Shown here: piece after piece, positions 26,092-35,347 of the stretch
Layout: every line of letters begins with the position of its first letter
Numbering within the stretch: the stretch's first letter is position 1
From: Actinoplanes sp. SE50/110
GTDB taxonomy: Bacteria > Actinomycetota > Actinomycetes > Mycobacteriales > Micromonosporaceae
Length of the DNA: 64,000 bases
Assembly: GCF_900119315.1 (NCBI RefSeq)
Contig: NZ_LT827010.1
Coordinates: 6,668,494 to 6,732,493 of the forward strand
Direction of reading: 5' to 3'
Program-made: the position numbers and the translations under genes
Notes under the pieces: model-generated
The model's input: the letters and a program-made list of their open reading frames with translations, nothing else
What the model was told of the DNA's origin: nothing
Databases searched by the model: none

Positions 26092-27638
26092 GCGGGGTCC
26101 CCCTCGGCGACGACGGCCGGGAACGACGGCAGGTGCAGCGACATCGCCCGGGTCCGGTAGCGGGCGTAGGCGAGGGCCCCGCCGATCAGCGTGGCGGCGA
26201 CGAACAGCAGCGAGAAGTAGTGCAGGTACCAGTGGGCGCCGGCCGGGTCGTAGACCTCCGCGCGCGGCCAGCCCAGGTTGAGGATCATGCCGAGGCCGTA
26301 GACGACGGCGACCCCGTTGACCACGATGCCGGTCCGCCCGAGCGAGAACAGCCGGCCGCCGCGCTCGGTGGTGGTGACGTCCGGCCCGGTCACCGGCCAG
26401 CCCTTGATCCGGCGGACCAGCAGCGGGATCGTGACCAGGGCGTAGGCGAGGTAGAGCAGCACGATGCAGACGCTGGTCAGGGCGGTGAACAGGGCGGCCT
26501 GTCCGATGTTGACCAGCAGCAGCGCGGCCGCGCCGACGCCGACCACGATGGCCGGCAGCGCCGGGGTGCCGGTCCGCGGGTTCACCCTGCTGAGCGCGGC
26601 GGAGAACGGCAGCACCTCGTCGCGGGCCATCGAGAAGATCATGCGGCTGCCCGCGGTCTGGATCGCCAGGGTGCAGACCGCGACCGCGATGGCCACGTCG
26701 ATCAGCAGGATCCGGCCGCCGGTCTCGCCGAGGCGGCTGGTCAGCACGTAGGGCAGGCCCTCGGTGGCGAGCCGGCCGTCGGTCAGGCTGGGGGCGGCCA
26801 TCAGTGCCACCAGCAGCAGGAGTCCGCCGCCGATCCCGGCCGCGGCGAGGGCCCGCAGGATGGTCCGGGGCGCGGTGTGCCGCGGGTCGTGGGTCTCCTC
26901 GCTGAGCTCCCCGGCGCTGTCGAAGCCGACCACCACGTACGCCGCCATCAGTGCCGACACCAGGAACGGGCCGACATAGGACAGTCCGCTGCCCAGGCCG
27001 CCGGTGTGCAGGACCACGCCGGGGCCGCGCTCGGCGTGCACGAGCAACAGCACCACCACCGCGGCGACGCCGATGATCTCCAGGGTGACGCCGGTGCTGT
27101 TGATGATCGACATCAGCCGGACGCCGATCACGTTCACCAGGGTGGTCAGCGCGATCAGGATCGCGCCGAGGATGACCGCGTTGGTCGCGCCGGTGGTCGA
27201 GGTGAGCGACGGGTCGCCACCGACCAGCTGGAAGCCGGACCAGATCTGCGGCAGCACCACCTGCAGGGCGATCGCGGCCGAGGCCACCGTGACGATCTGC
27301 GCGATGATCATGACCCAGCCGGCGAACCAGCCGACCGTGGCCCCGGCGAGCCGCCGCGACCACTGGTAGATGCAACCGGACAGCGGGTACCGGGCGGCCA
27401 GCTCGGCGAAGTTGAGCGCCACCGTGAACTGGCCCAGGAAGACCAGCGGCCAGGTCCAGAAGAACGCCGGGCCGCCGAACGAGAAGCCGAAGGCGAACAG
27501 CTGGAAGACCGTGGTCAGGATCGAGACGAAGGAGAAGCCGGCGGCGAACGAGGCGTAGCTGCCGATGCTGCGGCGAAGTTCGGGCTCGTAGCCGAAGCCG
27601 CGCAGGTCCGCGGCGTCGGTGCTGGTGGTGGTGGTCAT
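26088..27638 (-). CDS. APC-family permease of the urea/guanidine operon
   Basis: The product has 516 residues and twelve predicted membrane helices, with the consensus start YEPELRRSIGSYASFAAGFS and FAELAARYPLSGCIYQWSRR that marks amino-acid/polyamine/organocation permeases. It is the first gene of the operon (GGGAGG ribosome site before ATG 27638). Permeases of this subgroup are regularly found with UAAP genes, so uptake of the nitrogen compound used by the downstream enzymes is the likely role. Confidence 0.9.
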   Translation of the reverse strand: MTTTTSTDAADLRGFGYEPELRRSIGSYASFAAGFSFVSILTTVFQLFAFGFSFGGPAFFWTWPLVFLGQFTVALNFAELAARYPLSGCIYQWSRRLAGATVGWFAGWVMIIAQIVTVASAAIALQVVLPQIWSGFQLVGGDPSLTSTTGATNAVILGAILIALTTLVNVIGVRLMSIINSTGVTLEIIGVAAVVVLLLVHAERGPGVVLHTGGLGSGLSYVGPFLVSALMAAYVVVGFDSAGELSEETHDPRHTAPRTILRALAAAGIGGGLLLLVALMAAPSLTDGRLATEGLPYVLTSRLGETGGRILLIDVAIAVAVCTLAIQTAGSRMIFSMARDEVLPFSAALSRVNPRTGTPALPAIVVGVGAAALLLVNIGQAALFTALTSVCIVLLYLAYALVTIPLLVRRIKGWPVTGPDVTTTERGGRLFSLGRTGIVVNGVAVVYGLGMILNLGWPRAEVYDPAGAHWYLHYFSLLFVAATLIGGALAYARYRTRAMSLHLPSFPAVVAEGDPA

Positions 27639-27692
27639 AACCGCCTCCCGGGGAGCAGGCGGCGGCCGGGCGCCGCTCGCCCGCCGCCGAAT

Positions 27693-27710
27693 ACCTGTCG
27701 ATTGACAGGT
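27693..27710. promoter_or_regulatory. Perfect palindrome ACCTGTC-N4-GACAGGT, probable TetR operator
   Basis: ACCTGTCGATTGACAGGT is a perfect 7-bp inverted repeat with a 4-bp spacer and partial extension (CCGAA outside left, TTCGG outside right). It lies in the 191-bp gap between the permease operon and the divergent TetR gene, 55 bp from the permease ATG. A TetR dimer bound here could control both directions. Confidence 0.7.
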
Positions 27711-27829
27711 TCGGCGACCGCGGGCCGCGGGCGGTTTCCCGGTCGTAAACGTTGAGTTGCCGGATGTGTCGGCAGCGTTACATCGCTCCGGTGCGGCCGG
27801 TGCGAAACGGCGCGTGACACGATGCCGGG

Positions 27830-28426
27830 GTGAGTTCTCCGCACCCCGCCGCCCCGGTCGGCCGCCCCCGGTCCAGCGGCGCGCGACGCCTCGGCGGCTC
27901 CGCCCGCGAGGAGATCGTGGACGCCGCCGCCGCGCTGTTCGCCGAGCGCGGGTACGCGGCCACCTCGACCCGGATGATCGCCGAGCGGGTGGGCGTCCGG
28001 CAGGCGTCGCTGTACTACCACTTCCGGACCAAGGAGCAGATCCTCGCCGAGATGCTGGAGGCCACGGTCCGGCCGTCGGTCGACTACGCGGCCGCCCTGT
28101 CGGCGCAGGGCCTGGGCCCCGCCGACACGTTGCGCGCCCTGGTCCGCTACGACGTCGGGGTGCTGCTCGGCGCCCGCTGGAACATCGGTATCCTGTACGC
28201 GCTGCCGGAAATCGCCACCGAGCCGTTCGCGCACTTCCGGGCCGGCCGGGAGCAGCTCCGCGTCACCTACCGCGAGCTGGCCGGCGGCGTCATCCCCGGC
28301 GACCTGATCCTCGGCCTGGTGGAGAGCGTGATCGGGATGCGCCGCGATCTGGCCGTGCTGCCGCCGCACGACCAACTGCAGGACGCCATCGCCGCGGCCG
28401 CCCTGCGCCTCATCGAGAACGATTGA
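27830..28426 (+). CDS. TetR-family regulator of the urea/guanidine operon
   Basis: The product has 198 residues. The N-terminal DNA-binding domain is clear (REEIVDAAAALFAERGYAATSTRMIAERVGVRQASLYYHF). The ligand-binding part starts at about residue 75. The start is GTG 27830. Divergence from the permease-carboxylase operon, with a palindrome between, makes it the likely local repressor. The effector may be the substrate or an intermediate; no known guanidine riboswitch motif was recognised in the leader, so protein-based control would replace it. Confidence 0.9.
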   Translation: MSSPHPAAPVGRPRSSGARRLGGSAREEIVDAAAALFAERGYAATSTRMIAERVGVRQASLYYHFRTKEQILAEMLEATVRPSVDYAAALSAQGLGPADTLRALVRYDVGVLLGARWNIGILYALPEIATEPFAHFRAGREQLRVTYRELAGGVIPGDLILGLVESVIGMRRDLAVLPPHDQLQDAIAAAALRLIEND

Positions 28427-28709
28427 TTTCTACTGTTATAAATGGCGTCACGCGCCGTCGCAATGAGCCCGGTCACACTAATCGGGATATTCGCGCGCAA
28501 CATTCCGGCAACCCATTCCCCGGCAGCGGATCGGGCGGCCATTTCCGGCATGTCGGAGTTGGCGTTGCGCCTGTGTTTCGGCCGCGAAAACCCTTCCCGG
28601 CGCATTGCAAAATAGTCGACATGAGCCTTGAACAGCATCGACGTCACGCAGTTGACTCTGCCTCGAACGGCGGGAGCGAGGCCCGCCGATTTCGGAAAGG
28701 CACAAGACA

Positions 28710-29960
28710 TTGGCTGCCGCCGTCATGGTTTTCGTCTCGGTGGTCCTCTCGGCGTTCGCCGTGGTCACCCTGTGGTGGACGATGCACGCCTGGCGTACGC
28801 CGGAGACCCTGGCCGCCACCCGGTTCGCACCGCCGGACGGCGAACAGCATCTGACGTTCTCCCTGCTCGTCCCGGCCCGGCACGAGCAGGCCGTACTGGA
28901 GCACACCGTGCAGCGGTTGCTGCGGTCCACCCACGAGGCGTTCGAGATCATCGTGATCGTCGGGCACGACGACCCGGAGACCGCCGCGGTGGCCCACCGG
29001 GTCGCGGCGGGGGCGCCGGGCCGGATCCTGGTGGTCACCGACCACAACGAGGTGAAGAACAAACCACGGGCACTGAACACCGCGCTGGCCTATGCGCGGG
29101 GTGACGTGGTCGGTGTTTTCGACGCCGAGGATCAGGTGCATCCCGACCTGCTGGAACACGTCGACCACGCATTCCGGGCGACCGGCGCCGACGTGGTTCA
29201 GGGCGGTGTTCAGCTGATCAATTTCCATTCCAGCTGGTACAGCCTGCACAACTGCCTGGAGTATTTCTTCTGGTTCCGCAGCCGGCTGCACCTGCACGCC
29301 AAGAAGGGTTTCATCCCGCTCGGCGGCAACACCGTGTTCGTGCGCACCGACGTGCTACGCGGCGCGAACGGCTGGGACGGCACCTGCCTGGCCGAGGACT
29401 GCGACCTCGGGGTGCGCCTGTCGAGCCGCGGGGCCAAGGTGGTGGTCGCCTACGACTCCACGATCGTCACCCGCGAGGAGACCCCGCACTCGCTGCCCGG
29501 CCTGCTCAAGCAGCGCACCCGGTGGCACCAGGGCTTCCTGCAGGTGCTGCGCAAGGGCGAGTGGCGGCGGCTGCCCACGCTGCGCCAGCGGATCCTCGCC
29601 CGCTACACGCTGACCAGCCCGTTCGTGCAGGCCTTCGCCGGCGTGGTGATCCCGATCGGGGTGGCGATCGCACTCTGGGCGCAGCTGCCCGTGCTGGTCG
29701 CCCTGGTCACCTTCCTGCCCGTGCTGCCGATGGTGGCCACCCTGATGTTCCAGGTGATCGGGCTGCGCGACTTCGGCAAGGAGTACGACTTGCGGATCCG
29801 TTGGCACCACTACGCCCGCCTGATCATCGGCGCTTTCCCGTACGCCATCGTGCTGGCCGTGGCGGCGCTGCGAGCCGTCTGGCGCGAATACACCGGCCGC
29901 CGCAACTGGGAACTCACCTCCCACGTCGGCGCGCACCTGACCGAGGCGGCGGCGGCATGA
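28710..29960 (+). CDS. Cellulose-synthase-like family 2 glycosyltransferase (CslA-like)
   Basis: The product has 416 residues. One N-terminal helix is followed by the GT2 domain and three to four C-terminal helices. Processive-synthase residues are present: VLVVTD and FDAEDQ for nucleotide-sugar binding, LAEDCDLG (TED-like catalytic aspartate) and QRTRWHQG (QxxRW). This is the pattern of cellulose synthase-like enzymes that make beta-glycans. The start is TTG 28710, supported by GGAAAGG nine bases upstream; ATG 28725 is weaker. It is the first gene of a run with 4-bp overlaps that ends in a GlxA-like oxidase, recalling the cslA-glxA pair of Streptomyces. Confidence 0.85.
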   Translation: MAAAVMVFVSVVLSAFAVVTLWWTMHAWRTPETLAATRFAPPDGEQHLTFSLLVPARHEQAVLEHTVQRLLRSTHEAFEIIVIVGHDDPETAAVAHRVAAGAPGRILVVTDHNEVKNKPRALNTALAYARGDVVGVFDAEDQVHPDLLEHVDHAFRATGADVVQGGVQLINFHSSWYSLHNCLEYFFWFRSRLHLHAKKGFIPLGGNTVFVRTDVLRGANGWDGTCLAEDCDLGVRLSSRGAKVVVAYDSTIVTREETPHSLPGLLKQRTRWHQGFLQVLRKGEWRRLPTLRQRILARYTLTSPFVQAFAGVVIPIGVAIALWAQLPVLVALVTFLPVLPMVATLMFQVIGLRDFGKEYDLRIRWHHYARLIIGAFPYAIVLAVAALRAVWREYTGRRNWELTSHVGAHLTEAAAA

Positions 29961-31522
29961 CCACGATCGACCTGGCCCGGCCCGCCCCGGTCGTCCCGGC
30001 AGCGGGCAGTGACGTACCGCCGCGACATCGCGAGGGACGAGCGGACCTGGCCGTGGCCCTCGGTCTGACCGCGGTGATCGTCGCTCTGCTGACCTGGAAC
30101 ATCACCGGTTTCCCGGCGGCCAGCGACGACGAGGGCACCTACCTGGCGCAGGCCTGGGCGGTGCAGCACGGCCGGGGTCTGGCGCACTACACCTACTGGT
30201 ACGACCATCCGCCGCTGGCCTGGGTCCAGCTGGCCGGGCTCGCCTGGCTCCCGAAACTGCTCTTCCCGGCGCTGACCGCGGTCGCCGCCGGACGGATCGC
30301 GATGCTGCCGGTGCAGGCCGCCGGGCTGCTCCTGGTTCACCTGGTCAGCCGCCGGATCGGGCTGCCGCGCTGGGCGGCCGCGCTGGCGCTGGTCACCTAC
30401 GGCCTGTCGCCGCTGTACCTGACCATGGGACGGCAGATCTACCTGGACGCGTTCGCCGTGGTGTGGATGCTCGGCGCGCTGGCCCTGGCGCTGTCCCCGC
30501 GCAGGCACCTGTGGCACTTCGCGGCGGCCGGCGGCGCGGCCGCGGTCGCCGTGCTGTCGAAGGAGACGATCGCCGTCGTCCTGCCGGCCGTGGTCGTGGC
30601 ACTGTGGCAGAACGCGGCGCGCAGCTCCACCCGGCCGTGGGCGTTCGGCGCCTTCCTCAGCGGCCTCGTCCTCATCGGCTGCTTCTACCCGCTGTACGCG
30701 GTGCTGCGCGGCGAACTGTTCCCCGGCCCGGGGCACGTGTCGCTGATCGGCGCCTGGGAGTTCCAGCTGGGCTCCCGGGCCGGCTCGGGCAGCGTCTTCT
30801 CGGCCGGCTCGGGGGCGTCGTCGCTGCTGCACTCGTGGCTCTACTACGACTCGGTGCTGCTGATCGCCGGGGCGGTGGCCGCCTTCGCCGGGCTCGCGCT
30901 GCGGCGGGTCCGGCCGGCCGCGCTGGCCGGGACGATCCTGGTGCTGGTCGCGCTGCGGCCGGGCGGCTACCTGCCGGCCATGTACGTGGTGCAGGTGATG
31001 CCGTTCTTCGCGATCGCGATCGCCGGGGTGATCGCCTGGGCCGTCGCCACGCTGCGCCCCGGACGCACCCGGTGGCGGTGGGCGATCCTCGGCACCGCGG
31101 TGGCGCTGTCACTCACGGTGGTGGTCCCCCGCTGGTACGTCGGAGACCACCGGGCGCTGACCACGACCGACAACGCGCCGTACGCGCAGGTCGCCGGCTA
31201 TCTCCACGAGCGGCTGGCCGGCTCGCAGGGCGGGACGATCGTGGTCGACGACGTGCTCTGGCTCGACTGTGTCGACGCCGGTTACCCGCCGGACAGGGTG
31301 CTCTGGTTCTACAAGGTGGACCTCGACTCGGCGGTCGCCGAGCGGCTGCCCGGCGGGTGGCGCGACGTCGACTACATCGTCTCGACACCGGCCATCCGGC
31401 AGGACCCGAACAGCCTGCCCACCATCCGGACCCTGCTGACGAACTCGACCGTGATCGCCTCGTTCGGCCCGCCGGACGGCCTGATCGAGATCCGCCGTGT
31501 GGCCAAGGAGGCAACGTCATGA
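29957..31522 (+). CDS. GT39/ArnT-type membrane glycosyltransferase
   Basis: The product has 521 residues with about eleven membrane helices. The first extracytoplasmic loop carries DDEGTYLAQAW, with YWYDHPPLAW after it, the acidic catalytic loop of GT-C enzymes (PMT/ArnT family) that use polyprenyl-phosphate sugars. A C-terminal extracytoplasmic part follows at about 400-521. ATG 29957 overlaps the previous stop (ATGA). The next gene makes the probable lipid-linked donor. The acceptor is unknown, perhaps the polymer made by the CslA-like enzyme or a surface protein. Confidence 0.82.
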   Translation: MTTIDLARPAPVVPAAGSDVPPRHREGRADLAVALGLTAVIVALLTWNITGFPAASDDEGTYLAQAWAVQHGRGLAHYTYWYDHPPLAWVQLAGLAWLPKLLFPALTAVAAGRIAMLPVQAAGLLLVHLVSRRIGLPRWAAALALVTYGLSPLYLTMGRQIYLDAFAVVWMLGALALALSPRRHLWHFAAAGGAAAVAVLSKETIAVVLPAVVVALWQNAARSSTRPWAFGAFLSGLVLIGCFYPLYAVLRGELFPGPGHVSLIGAWEFQLGSRAGSGSVFSAGSGASSLLHSWLYYDSVLLIAGAVAAFAGLALRRVRPAALAGTILVLVALRPGGYLPAMYVVQVMPFFAIAIAGVIAWAVATLRPGRTRWRWAILGTAVALSLTVVVPRWYVGDHRALTTTDNAPYAQVAGYLHERLAGSQGGTIVVDDVLWLDCVDAGYPPDRVLWFYKVDLDSAVAERLPGGWRDVDYIVSTPAIRQDPNSLPTIRTLLTNSTVIASFGPPDGLIEIRRVAKEATS

Positions 31523-32715
31523 CCCTCACCGTTCACACCGAGACGGCGCAGCCCGGGAGGGCGCGCGCGACGATGCGCGGGACCATCGGGGAGCCGGTGG
31601 TGCGGACCGCGCTGCGGCAGACCGTCGTGGTGCCGACCTTCAACGAGCGGGACAACATCGCCACCCTGCTCGCCCGCCTCACCGCAGCGCTGCCCGCCGA
31701 CCAGACCGAGATCGTCTTCGTCGACGACAGCACCGACGACACCCCCGAGGTGATCCGGGAGGCGGCGAAGACCTGCCCGATCCCGGTGACCGTGCACCAC
31801 CGGGAGGACGGTGCCGGCGGCCTCGGCGGCGCGGTCGTCGAGGGCATGCGACGGGCCCGCGGCGAATGGATCGTGGTGATGGACGCCGACCTGCAGCACC
31901 CGCCGGAGATCGTGCCCGGCCTGGTCGCGGCGGGCGTCCGGGACGGCGCCGACCTGGTCGTCGGCAGCCGGTACGCGGGCGGCGGCAACCGCGACGGGCT
32001 GGCCGGCGGATACCGGCGGCTCGTCTCCGGCGGCTCGACGGTCGTCACCAAGCTACTGTTCCGCACTGCGCTGCTGCAGGTCAGCGACCCGATGAGCGGC
32101 CTGTTCGCAATCCGCACCAGCTCCCTGGAGGTGGGCGAGCTGCGGCCGCTCGGCTACAAGATCCTGCTGGAGCTGGTGGTCCGCAACCGGCCCGGCCGGA
32201 TCGTCGAGGTGCCGTACTCCTTCCAGCCGCGGCACGCCGGCGAGTCCAAGTCGTCGATCGCCGAGGGGCTGCGCTTCCTCCGGCACCTCGGGCTGCTGCG
32301 GTTCGGCGCCCAGCGCTCCCGGCTGCTGATCTTCGCGCTGATCGGCCTCTCCGGGCTGCTGCCCAACCAGGCCGCGCTGTGGGCGCTGAACCACCTGGCC
32401 GGGGTGCACTACCTGGCCGCGGCCGTACTCGCCAACCTGGTCGCGGTCGGGTGGAACTTCGCGCTGACCGACACGCTGCTCTACCGCTCCCGGCGGGCGC
32501 ACCGCAGCCTCCGGAGCCGGCTCAGCCGGTTCTTCCTGCTCGGCAACGCCGACCTGCTGCTGCGCATCCCGCTGCTGGCGCTACTGGTCGACGGGGCGCA
32601 TCTCGGCGTCCTGCCGGCGAACCTGGTCACGCTGGTGGTGTCGTTCGCGGCCCGGTTCCTCATCTCGGACAAGGTGATCTATCGGGCGCGCACCCTCCGG
32701 CCGGTGCCGGCGTGA
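31519..32715 (+). CDS. Polyprenyl-phosphate sugar synthase (DPM1-like GT2) fused to GtrA membrane domain
   Basis: The product has 398 residues. Residues 35-260 form a GT2 domain with VVPTFNERDNI, VFVDDSTDD and VVMDADLQHPPE, as in dolichol-phosphate mannose synthases. Residues 270-390 form a four-helix GtrA domain, thought to anchor the enzyme or flip the lipid-linked sugar. The 4-bp ATGA overlap with the GT39 gene suggests it supplies that enzyme's donor. The sugar cannot be told from the sequence. Confidence 0.87.
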   Translation: MTLTVHTETAQPGRARATMRGTIGEPVVRTALRQTVVVPTFNERDNIATLLARLTAALPADQTEIVFVDDSTDDTPEVIREAAKTCPIPVTVHHREDGAGGLGGAVVEGMRRARGEWIVVMDADLQHPPEIVPGLVAAGVRDGADLVVGSRYAGGGNRDGLAGGYRRLVSGGSTVVTKLLFRTALLQVSDPMSGLFAIRTSSLEVGELRPLGYKILLELVVRNRPGRIVEVPYSFQPRHAGESKSSIAEGLRFLRHLGLLRFGAQRSRLLIFALIGLSGLLPNQAALWALNHLAGVHYLAAAVLANLVAVGWNFALTDTLLYRSRRAHRSLRSRLSRFFLLGNADLLLRIPLLALLVDGAHLGVLPANLVTLVVSFAARFLISDKVIYRARTLRPVPA

Positions 32716-34781
32716 CGGTGCTCAGGTCGTACCCCAGGCCGTGGTTGAGCGGGACGGACCGCAAGCGCATCGGCCAAGCGCTCGTCGTCGCCCTCCTCGC
32801 GGTGCTCGCCGCTACGGTCCCGGCAGGGCCGGCGCGGGCGAGCGCCAACCTGGTCGCCAACCCCGGCCTGGAGAACCTCGACCCGGCCGGCTTCCCGGTG
32901 TGCTGGGAGAAGTCCGGCTGGGGTGATCAGAGCTTCACCTTCGGGGTGAGCAGCCCCGGCCACACCGGCGCCACCGCCATGCGGATCAGCCTCGCCACCT
33001 CGCCCAGCGGGGACCGCAAGGCGATGATGCTGGAGAACCCGTCGTGCGCGCCGACCGTCACGCCGGGACACCAGTACGACCTGTCCGCCTGGTACACGAC
33101 GAGCACCGCGAACACCGTGATGACCGTGTTCCGGCACGACTTGGCGCAGGGGTGGGTGTACTGGACCGATCTGGCGACGCTGCCGGTGGCCTCGGCCTGG
33201 ACGCGGAAGACCGTGCGCACGCCGCAGGTGCCCGCGAACACCGACCAGATCGTCTGGGGCGTGACCATCTACGGCGTCGGCACACTGCAGACCGACGACT
33301 ACGCGATGAACGACGTGACCGCGCCGGCGACCGGCACCTCGTGCAGTGCCGGGGACGCCTGCACCAAGGGCGTGTGGCAGGTGTCGCCGTTCGACTCGCC
33401 GGTCCGGGGCATCCACTCGGTGGTGCTGCGCAACGGGGACGTACTGCTGGTCGCCGGGTCGGGGAACAACCCGGACGACTTCGCGGCGAAGACCTTCACA
33501 ACCGCGGTCTACCACCCGGCGAGCGGCACGTTCAGCAGCGTGGCGACCCCGGCCGACCTGTTCTGCTCGGGGCATGTGCAGCTGCCCGACGGACGGGTGT
33601 TGATCATGGGCGGGAACAAGGCCTATCCGGCGGCCGACGGCAGCCACGGGTACGAGGGTCTGCGGAGCTCGTACGTCTTCGACCCGGCCACCGACAGCTA
33701 CACCCGGGTCGACGACATGACCGCGGGATCCTGGTATCCGTCGGCGACCGTCCTGGGCAACGGGGATGTCATCTCGCTGGGCGGCCTCGGGGAGGACTCG
33801 TCCGGCACGGTGGCGACGCAGTACTTCTCGAATGCCCAGCAGCGGTGGCTGGGTCTGGGCGAGGCGCACCAGACGTGGGCCTTCTGGGGGCTGTACCCGT
33901 CGATGATCCTGCTGCAGGACGGGCGGCTCTTCTACACCGGCAGTCACGTCTTCGGGAACGGGTTGCCGGGCACCGGGGCGTCGATCTACGACTACGGCGC
34001 GAACACCATCACTGCGGTGAGTGGGCTGCGGAACAAGGACGAGCGCGACCAGTCGACGAGTGTGCTGCTGCCGCCCGCGCAGGACCAGAAGGTGCTCACC
34101 CTGGGCGGCGGCAACATCAACACCAATGTGGACGCCAACCGGCTCACCGACATCATCGATCTGAAACAGGCGAATCCGGTGTACGCGGCGGGGCCCGCAC
34201 TGCCGGCCGCAAAGATGTACGTGTCGGCGGTGCTGCTGCCGGACGGGAAGGTGTTCGAGACCGGCGGAGGCCTGCACAACCGGGCCGATCCGGTCTACGA
34301 GGCCTCGATGTACGACCCGGCCACCGCCACGTTCACCGCCGGCATGGCGACCGACCCGGTGCCACGCACGTATCACTCGTCGGCGTTCCTGCTGCCGGAC
34401 GGCCGGGTGATGGCGGTGGGCGACAACCCGGGGGACGGGACGTTCGACATGCGGCTGTCGGTCTACTCGCCGCCGTATCTGTTCCGCGGGGCGCGGCCGC
34501 AGATCCTGGCCATGCCCGACAACCGGTGGGCATACGGGTCCAGCCACACGATCACGGTGGACGGCCCGATCCTGAAGGCGGAACTGATCCGGCCCGAGGC
34601 CGTGACGCACTCCAGCGACCCGAACCAGCGGTTCGTCGACCTGCCGATGTCGGTGAACGGGACCACGATCGGGCTGAACCTGACGTCGAACCCGAACATC
34701 GCGCCGCCCGGCTGGTACATGCTGTTCGTGGTGGGGACGAACGGGGTGCCGTCGGTGGCGCAGTGGGTGCACGTCGGATGA
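32712..34781 (+). CDS. GlxA/galactose-oxidase-like copper radical oxidase with N-terminal carbohydrate-binding module
   Basis: The product has 689 residues. A signal segment (about 20-45) is followed by a carbohydrate-binding-like module (about 45-205; NLVANPGLENLD at its start), a seven-bladed kelch domain, and a DUF1929 immunoglobulin-like end. All radical-copper residues align with galactose oxidase: Cys285 (FCSGHV) for the thioether bond to Tyr342 (SWYPSAT), ligands Tyr554-His555 (RTYHSS) and His633 (VTHSSD). In Streptomyces GlxA acts with CslA in laying down a beta-glycan at hyphal tips and yields H2O2. The start is GTG 32712, overlapping the previous stop. It is probably secreted and copper-loaded outside the cell. 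Confidence 0.87.
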   Translation: MTVLRSYPRPWLSGTDRKRIGQALVVALLAVLAATVPAGPARASANLVANPGLENLDPAGFPVCWEKSGWGDQSFTFGVSSPGHTGATAMRISLATSPSGDRKAMMLENPSCAPTVTPGHQYDLSAWYTTSTANTVMTVFRHDLAQGWVYWTDLATLPVASAWTRKTVRTPQVPANTDQIVWGVTIYGVGTLQTDDYAMNDVTAPATGTSCSAGDACTKGVWQVSPFDSPVRGIHSVVLRNGDVLLVAGSGNNPDDFAAKTFTTAVYHPASGTFSSVATPADLFCSGHVQLPDGRVLIMGGNKAYPAADGSHGYEGLRSSYVFDPATDSYTRVDDMTAGSWYPSATVLGNGDVISLGGLGEDSSGTVATQYFSNAQQRWLGLGEAHQTWAFWGLYPSMILLQDGRLFYTGSHVFGNGLPGTGASIYDYGANTITAVSGLRNKDERDQSTSVLLPPAQDQKVLTLGGGNINTNVDANRLTDIIDLKQANPVYAAGPALPAAKMYVSAVLLPDGKVFETGGGLHNRADPVYEASMYDPATATFTAGMATDPVPRTYHSSAFLLPDGRVMAVGDNPGDGTFDMRLSVYSPPYLFRGARPQILAMPDNRWAYGSSHTITVDGPILKAELIRPEAVTHSSDPNQRFVDLPMSVNGTTIGLNLTSNPNIAPPGWYMLFVVGTNGVPSVAQWVHVG

Positions 34782-35311
34782 GGATCACCTGGCTCTCGGT
34801 GGCCGTCGGGACGGCGGCCGCCGCGGCGGTCCTGGTGACGCTCGGCCGCGCGGCTTTCACGCCGCCCTCGGTGGTGGCGGCCGCTCCGGCCGTCGCCGCG
34901 ACGGTGCCGCCCTCGGTGGTGGCGGCCGCTCCGGCCGTCGCCGCGACGGTGCCGCCCTCGCCCCCCGCGCCGGTGGCATCCCCGGCGGAGCGGCCGGCTA
35001 CGGCGTCGGCCGCGGTACCGGCCGTCAGGCCCGCGCCCTTCGTCCAGCACTTCGCCGGCGGGCCGGCAGCCAGCCCGGCGGCCCCACGGAAGTCGCCGGC
35101 GGGGCCGGTCAAGGTGTCCGCGTTCGTGGACGGCTGCGACCACAACTACGGCACACCGACCCAGTGCGTCCCGCTGACCTTCCCGGGCGGTCTCACCGAC
35201 GCCGCCACGAAGTGCGCCTGGCTGACAGCGCACGGCTTCACCAGCCTTGTCGTGGCCGGTCGGGACGACCAGAGGCTCGACCCCGACGGCGACCACGTCG
35301 CCTGCCGGTAG
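34778..35311 (+). CDS. Membrane-anchored or secreted excalibur-like small protein with Ala/Pro/Val repeats
   Basis: The product has 177 residues. An N-terminal hydrophobic segment (about 5-25) is followed by a Pro/Ala/Val-rich linker containing an exact 15-residue duplication. The C terminus (about 115-177) has four cysteines and ends DPDGDHVACR, the calcium-binding DxDGDxxxC motif of excalibur domains. These often tether secreted proteins or sense calcium at the surface. ATG 34778 overlaps the oxidase stop by 4 bp, so it is made together with the GlxA-like enzyme and may help hold it at the envelope. Confidence 0.75.
   Translation: MRITWLSVAVGTAAAAAVLVTLGRAAFTPPSVVAAAPAVAATVPPSVVAAAPAVAATVPPSPPAPVASPAERPATASAAVPAVRPAPFVQHFAGGPAASPAAPRKSPAGPVKVSAFVDGCDHNYGTPTQCVPLTFPGGLTDAATKCAWLTAHGFTSLVVAGRDDQRLDPDGDHVACR
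34861..34960 (+). repeat. Exact 45-bp tandem duplication (15 codons) inside the excalibur-like gene
   Basis: The unit starting GCCGCCCTCGGTGGTGGCGG occurs at 34861 and again at 34906 without mismatch, then 10 bases of a third copy. It encodes PPSVVAAAPAVAATV twice. Perfect identity suggests a recent duplication in the linker. Confidence 0.9.
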
Positions 35312-35347
35312 CCGATTGTCCCGTCCCGATCCGGGTATGCGCGCCCG

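Noticed and set aside
27639..27829. Possible guanidine (ykkC) riboswitch in the leader of the permease-carboxylase operon
   Set aside because: Neither strand shows the conserved ykkC blocks that I could recognise; the clear signal there is the palindrome. A covariance-model scan would settle it.
30463..31518. Upstream extension of the lipid-sugar synthase frame back to 30463
   Set aside because: The extra 350 codons are an out-of-frame shadow of the GT39 gene; ATG 31519 with the 4-bp overlap is the true start.
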